Of a stretch of 64,000 nucleotides of DNA, positions 1-64,000 are shown piece after piece. The DNA comes from Diphasiastrum complanatum. Lineage: Eukaryota; Streptophyta; Lycopodiopsida; Lycopodiales; Lycopodiaceae. Location: NCBI GenBank assembly GCA_029204225.1, contig CM055097.1, positions 41,582,028-41,646,027 on the forward strand. The letters are read 5' to 3'. The notes beneath the pieces were generated by a model. The model made no database searches. It had not been told where the DNA came from and was given only the letters and a program-made list of their open reading frames with translations. The first letter of the stretch is position 1, and the number at the start of each line of letters is the position of its first letter. The position numbers were made by a program, and so were the translations under genes.

Positions 1-1822
1 TCCACCATGTGGAAAGGTGGTTCATGACAATGCAATTGATCGTTCTTCAGTGCGCAATGGTGAGCCCATTCGTGGTTCCTGTTCGTCATTAGGAGGAGGT
101 TCCATAGGGTTGTCTCTTTTTTGCTCTTTTTCCTCCGCTTGCGCTCTCTGTACCCAGTGTCATATCTTCTGGTACTGTCTCCTTTCTTCCCTCACATTCG
201 GATATGGCGCTGAAGTTGAGGGTTAGTCATCAAAGACCGGTGGTGGTGGTGAGGGAGCCACTTCCTTCCTCTTCTATGCTCGCGTAATGGCTAACACAGG
301 GGCATGGAAATGTTGCCTTTCCGGTGGCATCCCCATTGGAACTGTTGTTCGTTGTATTGCAATGAAGTTCAATGGTGTGCTGGTCCCAGGTCTCAATGGA
401 CAATTCTTGAAGCAATGTCTATAACCACATTCTCAACAGAAGGATGTATATTGTCTCTTGTAAGGACATTCAGCAATTATGTGTCCTTCGCCACATCCAT
501 ATATGGTTTATCCAGCCCATACCATTGCTACTGCTCAAGTTGAGGTGGTACTGGCATCTTTGGTTATGCTGCTGTCAAGTTTACGTGGGCCACTTGTTGA
601 TTGGCTGGCCCTGGTGGTGCAGGTAAGGCCATGCGTTGTTGATTATTTGGTGCGTCGTTCCTCGGTGCCACATTTTTTTGCCCCTTGATGATATGGATAA
701 GAAGTTTGATAAGGACTCCTCTTCTATTGGACAATCCGGGGGTTAAATGGGCAAAAGGTTGTATCGTGCGATGTTGCATTACACAAATGGCAAAATCTAT
801 GGGTCAGTCTTAGATTTTGCTTTAGAACTAGTACTCGTTCGCTATATGGTTTTGTGTGCATACTGAACACCATACATTTTCGCAATGGGAATATTGTAGT
901 TGGTTTTGTTCCGATAGATTGGATGTTGTTGCTACAGCTCCTTGTAAGGCTTTCAGTTTCTGATCAAACTGCGTCGTAAGCTGCTCCATCTGTTGTTTGT
1001 GTAATTTTGTCATCTATTCCAATAGCAGTTCTGTGGATAGAGTGGAAGCCTTTGATGATGACGATGCTATTGAGGGAGTAGGAGTATGGGTGGATGGATA
1101 TTCATCGTTTGATCTCTCATCTTCTTTCCTGATGGCATCCTCCATAGCTTCTTGCAGAGTAGCGTACTGCTCCCGTCGTTTCAGTTCTCTCATGATGCTA
1201 CGTGGTAATCCCGCTAGGAACCATATAATCACCGCATGATTGGGAGTTAGAGCTGCATTGCACTCGGATCGTAGATGTTTGACCCGCTCAATATAGTCCC
1301 TGACCTTTTCTCTTTTTCCCATCTTGACCTTATTGAGCAAGAGAAACGGGTCTTTTAGGAACTTCTTCGGTTTAAAGCACGTGATGAGAGCCGCTTTAAC
1401 CGCTTCCCAGGTGGATTTTTCTTTCTCTGACAAATTGAAAAACCAATCTTGAGCCACCGCTACTAGTGACATGGGAAACAACATCGACTTCTTTGCATGT
1501 GTCCGATCGCCATAGATTTCACAAGCTTGCTCGTAGATCTAGAGGAAGTGGATGGGATCTGATGATCCTTCATATTTTGGTATCTCCTCCGGACTGTCTA
1601 CAAGGGAGCGACAGATACGGGGTGACTCATTGGATCCATTGGCACTGGTTCCGGTTCTGCCTCTTGTTGCACAGCTGCTAATTTGGGAAGGTGTGGTGCT
1701 TGATTCGTTGTCCTTCTTGCTACTGATCGTCTAGATCTCATATTCATCCGATGGTGGGATCCAAGATAGTTGGATCTTACTTGTACAGTGGGATGCAATC
1801 TGGATCTTATGGATCTGATCAA
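1..1822 (-). pseudogene. Ty3-gypsy retrotransposon gag remnant
   Basis: Read on the minus strand, the clearest block is 1014-1484, which has the retrotransposon gag signature (AQDWFFNLSEKEKSTWEAV, then a KxxLxxxF-like stretch and LAGLPRSIM). Gag coats the RNA genome in cytoplasmic particles. Fragments of the same reading appear upstream (1598-1822, basic and proline-rich) and downstream (828-1013, ending in a WCSVCTQNHIA stretch that looks like a decayed zinc knuckle; then 564-779 and 230-415), in different frames. The gene is therefore broken by several stops and frameshifts. No protease, reverse transcriptase or integrase is visible before the window edge. It lies 3' of the fucosyltransferase gene. 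Confidence 0.7.
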
Positions 1823-2960
1823 CTGATAGGCCGGTGTTGAGAATTCAAGCCTTGTACGGTGGTTTTTCCTTGATAACTTTTTACTCCTTGCACTGGTTGT
1901 CCTAAGATTTTGATAGTAGCTGGATCTGATGCAGATCTTTCCATTGATTTAGTGTGCCAAGATTCTTTAGTGCAAGGGTTGGATGTACGAGGGTTTTTTT
2001 AGCTGTTTTGCAGACAAAAAACCTTGATATCTCTCAGATCATTGGGAAGTAACTCTCGCAAGGATCACAAGAGCTGAATCTGGCCTAGATCTGACTCTAA
2101 AAATCTTTACAAGAGTTAATTCTCGCATTAAGTGAAAATTTCACTGTTTGGGAGGGCTCAAAACCACTAATTTGGCTTGATCTTCACCAATAATCAGTAC
2201 TAACTCTCGCAGGAATTATTGGAAATTGACATTCTGGATCTATTGGAATCGTCTACGAGAGTTCTCTCTTAAAGGATTTGCTGGATCTTCACTTTTTCGT
2301 GATTTTTTAGCACTTAAATCCAATTTTCTGCTCACTGGAATCAAACTAACTCTCACAAACTCTCTTGTGTCCTAGTCTCGCTGAGATGGAACTTCAAAAT
2401 TCGCTGCGAGGGTTCTTGACCATTGGAATTGAAAATTTTAGTGTTTGCGAGGGTTCTTTGGTATTTTCCCGTCTTTTTTCCACTGGGAACTCTTGCACAA
2501 ATACTTAAATTTTGAACTAACTCTTGAAAGTTCCACTATGTCCTGATCTCACTACGATGGAACTTCAGAGAGCTCTGCGAGAGTTCTTATGAAGATTTGA
2601 ATTTTTTTAGTTTTTTACAAGGATTTTTGAATTTTTATGATTTTTTCTGTAATTTTTGCAATATGCTTGGAACTAACTCTCGTAGGCTTCTATGCAAGTC
2701 TGGGACAGTACCCTGGAGCTGTTGCAAGTCATGCGAGGGTTATCTCTCAGTAATTTTGGAGAAAACAAAATTTGATGAAAATTTTGGCTTTTTTTCCCTC
2801 CAAAATGCAAATTGGTGTGCTTTTTGGGTTTTCTCAGGTTTTGGTTTGGATGTGAAGCCCTTAGAGGTTGTTTAGGGTCTCCTCCACCCTCTCACACCTC
2901 ACTCAAAGTAGGAGAAGAATCCATTGCTCTATATATATGTGATGTACTCTCATTGAGAAT
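1823..2960 (-). repeat. Probable gypsy leader or LTR with an internal imperfect tandem repeat
   Basis: This AT-rich stretch lies upstream of the minus-strand gag and has no gene. It is studded with variants of CTAACTCTCGCA and its reverse form GCGAGAGTT. One longer unit is repeated about 170 bp apart: around 2371-2427 and again around 2541-2590, both holding ATGGAACTTC followed by CTGCGAG(G/A)GTTCTT. I read it as the untranslated leader or 5' LTR of the gag-bearing element. LTR ends were not found. Confidence 0.4.
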
Positions 2961-3540
2961 ATGTTGAAAAAATTAAAAAATAAAAGCTAGTTCTTAAAAA
3001 ATATACTTTTACAAGCAAAGAATTAATTTCTTAAGGATATCTTAAGAAATTGATTGTTGGCTAACTAAGTCAAGGTAAGGAAGTGTGGATGGGAGATATT
3101 GCACAAGTGGCATCTAACATGTAATATAATTAGATGGGTCATACGGGAACTTTTGCAATACCATTTGAGCCTTGTTTTCCAAAAAAAATATTGACAAGCT
3201 GATATCGAAAAGCTTTGATAATCAACTACTTGTTGACATTGAGTTGCTTCATTGGCTACTTTTTAACTATCAATAATTGCAACTAGGAATATATTATGTT
3301 GGTTTTCTTCTTCAAGCAACACTTACAATCACACCTGCTACATCCACGCTGCTATGCACTCCATATCATATAAAATGATGCTCATTATTATACAGTTTTT
3401 ATTCGATCCTTCAAAATTTGACTGTTGCAAATTGCTGACAAATCACCTTCATTCTGAATGCCTAATTCGGGAAGTTCAGAACAAATCTTGCGCATGAACA
3501 AAAAGCAGCAGATATCTGAAGCACTAGAATATGGTATTCA
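2961..3540. other. AT-rich stretch, nothing recognised
   Basis: No coding potential, repeat or element end was seen here. Confidence 0.5.
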
Positions 3541-4075
3541 TTTATTGGCACGGGGACAGCTTTGGCCCCGTACCAATGTGTGACTGACACGTGTCCAGGC
3601 AAGGAACACGAAACTCCCGGTCACATGAGGTCCAACGTGCGCGAGTGCGCCGGAACCACCTGTTTTCACGGGCCCGACTTTTTCACGGGCCCCTGGTCGT
3701 GTGGCTCCCGGTTTTCACGTTTTTCGTGGGCACCAGGCTGGGTGGGTCCCGCCGGGTCCCTGGACCACCTATTTAAACAGGCACAACTTTCACGGGCCCC
3801 TGGCCACGTGGGTCCTGGAAGGTCCCGGGCACAATTTTTTACGAGCACGGGCGCACTGGCCTGTGCATGCACTTACACACACATGGGTGCAAATGGGCTT
3901 TTTGAGTATATGTGCACGCAGAAACGGTTCTGAGAGAATATTATGGGATAAAGCTCTGCATGTCAAGTGGCAAGCAAGAAATGAAGAGGTGAGTAGCACT
4001 CGGGCAGGACGGGCAGGACGGCGGGCAGCATCAGCGGGGCACCTGGGGACACGTGTCACGTGTTAAACCAGGTCG
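3541..4075. other. GC-rich island rich in CACGTG motifs, possible DNA element
   Basis: A sharply GC-rich block lies in AT-rich surroundings. It starts near a short hairpin (ACGGGG...CCCCGT at about 3549-3575). ACACGTGT occurs near both ends (about 3589 and 4050) in inverted context, which could be degenerate terminal inverted repeats. Internally TTTCACGGGCCCCTGG-like text occurs twice about 112 bp apart. CACGTG is itself a palindrome, so the inverted-repeat reading is weak. The block could equally be a decayed CpG-rich gene fragment. Confidence 0.25.
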
Positions 4076-5541
4076 CGGCCAGTAAGATACGAGGCTAGAA
4101 TATAGCAAAAAAAAAAATTCAGACCTTTTGCGGTATATGGCTTGCAAGGATCTAGTTCTTCGACCAGGTAGGTGGACTAAAGCACAATGAATACCCTCTG
4201 GCCCCAAATCCCACCTGAAAGCTTCAAGTAAACATAATAGACTAGCTAGTAGACACGATCCTACACATCTGTAAAGTTGGTCTAAGAAACTAAAAACTAC
4301 TAAGAAGAAAACACAAAATCACATTTTCCAACCCCAATATACAGTCTCCTCAAACCCTATACTCTTGACAATTTGCAAAATGTAGATTTTTTTAGAAGCC
4401 CTTAACTAGTAGGGAGATCCCACATAAGTCCTCATAGCTATACAGAAATTCAACAGCAAAATGGTCACAATAAGCCTCTTGCAAGTGGGTGTGGCTTAGC
4501 GCATACATGCATGCACAACGGGGATGATGCATGCACAGAGATCTGCATATTCTTGACAAGGATAAAAAAAGGTACAATACCTACTGAGTCATCATTGATA
4601 ACAAACAGTTACTACAATTTAAGGCAGCTATCAATCAACTCTTGACCAATCTAAGAGAAACCTCTAATCATTCAGAAGGTTCATACTACTCATATCAACT
4701 TATTTAAGAGATCCCAAAGCAGGAAAGTTCTACTGGAATCACCTCTCTTACGGTGTAAAGTTACAGATCAGAGGAACTGGCTCCTTACTCATTGCCAATG
4801 AAACATTCATGTAAGAAATGCTATAAAAAATGCTAGGTTCTGATCTGCAAATAATGCAGGAAAAACATATTAAAAGCCTGCTCAGCTCAGAATCAGACAG
4901 CCAGCAGCTTCTTATCCAGCCGAGTTGAACCAACCATCTATGAACATTAACATTCTGGATAAAATCTAAACAGAGTCCAGACTGGTCACAAGAACCCAAA
5001 CAAAAGGTATGCGCAGCGCATACACCATGGAATTGCCATCGAGTATATGAATCTTAGAATCATAAGAGCTATACAGAAGCCTATTTCACTAGATCAATGG
5101 CGATAGTAATGCAGGCCAAATGCCAAAAATAGCCTGAATTTACAATTGTCAAGATCCAAATCAGTATATTTGGTTGAACTCCCCAACCCCGTGTTAAACG
5201 GAATTTATCATTAGAGAAGGCTCATTACAAGCAATCTGTAAGAAATCAAGCTGTCAAAATTGTCAAACCATTTACGCACATAGAAGACTCCCTGAAAAGG
5301 AGAGCCACTGCTTGTGGTTTGATAATAAGACTAAAATGGGTAACACCTCTTTGGAATGGGACAAGAACTCTGAAACCTCATTCAGATTGCAACATGCAGC
5401 AAGAGAAACGGAAATCAACAAGACTTTTGCATGTCAAATCCTGTCCTCCTCATCAATGAGCATACTTGCCTTGTACCTCCCCTTTGGGTGGTGAATTTAT
5501 GAATGGGAAAAGTCTCATTCTCACACGCTTGCAACTGGAAT
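4076..5541 (-). other. 3' untranslated region and 3' flank of the fucosyltransferase gene
   Basis: This lies directly downstream (minus strand) of the TAA stop at 5542-5544. It has no reading frame of note. The 3' UTR must begin at 5541, but I could not fix its polyadenylation site. Confidence 0.5.
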
Positions 5542-63751
<58,210 letters not shown>

Positions 63752-64000
63752 CTATAGAAGACTGAAAAGATTATTATCTAATTTGCACAAGTTCTTAGAG
63801 GTGAGATCACACGAAAGTACATTCTCATGCATTCATGTCTCGTATAACCTCATAAAGAGCAAAACAACATGATTGCCTATGTTAGGAGTCAGGACCTTAA
63901 TCTACACATTTATTTGCACTTTCCATATTCTACTAGTCCTACTCTTTTCCAAGATCAAGTTTTGTACAAGGAATGAGACCATTAGTTCAAAATATGTACC

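Noticed and set aside
3562-4066. Overlapping 121-123-codon frames on the plus strand
   Set aside because: They follow the high GC of the island. Three frames and the opposite strand are all open.

Overview
The window is plant nuclear DNA. The main result is that most of it lies inside one gene on the minus strand. Six exons with matching splice phases, at 63585-63751, 51280-51518, 50744-50854, 45597-45753, 11967-12197 and 5542-5797, join without a frame break into 386 residues. They encode the catalytic and C-terminal part of a plant core alpha-1,3-fucosyltransferase (GT10 family, FUT11/FUT12 type). The first exon or exons (transmembrane anchor and stem) lie beyond position 64000. The introns measure 12,066, 425, 4,990, 33,399 and 6,169 bp. 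Introns this large, packed with transposons, point to a large seed-plant genome such as a gymnosperm or an early-diverging angiosperm. I cannot name the species.

Almost everything else is transposable element. Left flank and last intron: a gypsy gag relic (1-1822), the 3' end of the fucosyltransferase gene, a broken LINE (6.3-7.9 kb) and a truncated Copia element (7.86-10.05 kb). The 33-kb intron (12.2-45.6 kb) holds a dense cluster of hAT-type DNA transposons between 17.4 and 41.2 kb. These are two inverted relatives with transposase genes (A, 17430-22856; B, 30228-35236), a third, divergent transposase-bearing element between them (D, 22927-30200), and non-autonomous relatives F1, F2, G, E, I and J. 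It also holds a gypsy element whose gag is fused in frame to its chromodomain integrase (42.8-44.9 kb). The 5-kb intron carries a Mutator-like element (K) and two opposed gypsy pol fragments. The 12-kb intron carries Copia N (complete with both LTRs and a 5-bp target duplication, but with decayed reading frames) nested in an older Copia (M), then a third deleted Copia (P).

The most interesting system is the hAT cluster. Element A has an exact 8-bp target duplication (TCTCTTAC) and ends CATAG...CTATG. The same ends, with exact or near-exact 8-bp duplications, recur on F1/F2 (ATATGTAT), J (ATATATAG) and I (GTTTTTAA/C); E has different ends but an exact duplication ATATATAC. Most of these elements sit directly in (TA)n tracts, so TA microsatellites seem to be the preferred target. 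Each family carries dense subterminal arrays of its own palindrome (GGTACC, ACGCGTCC, AATCGCGATTCG, AAACGCGTTT, GGTTCC/GGAACC). A also carries a convergent second gene with its own TATA box near an 87-bp minisatellite. F1 and F2 lie head to head and share one 8-bp target duplication three times.

No rRNA, tRNA, CRISPR or bacterial feature was seen. All family assignments rest on reading motifs by eye, without database searches.
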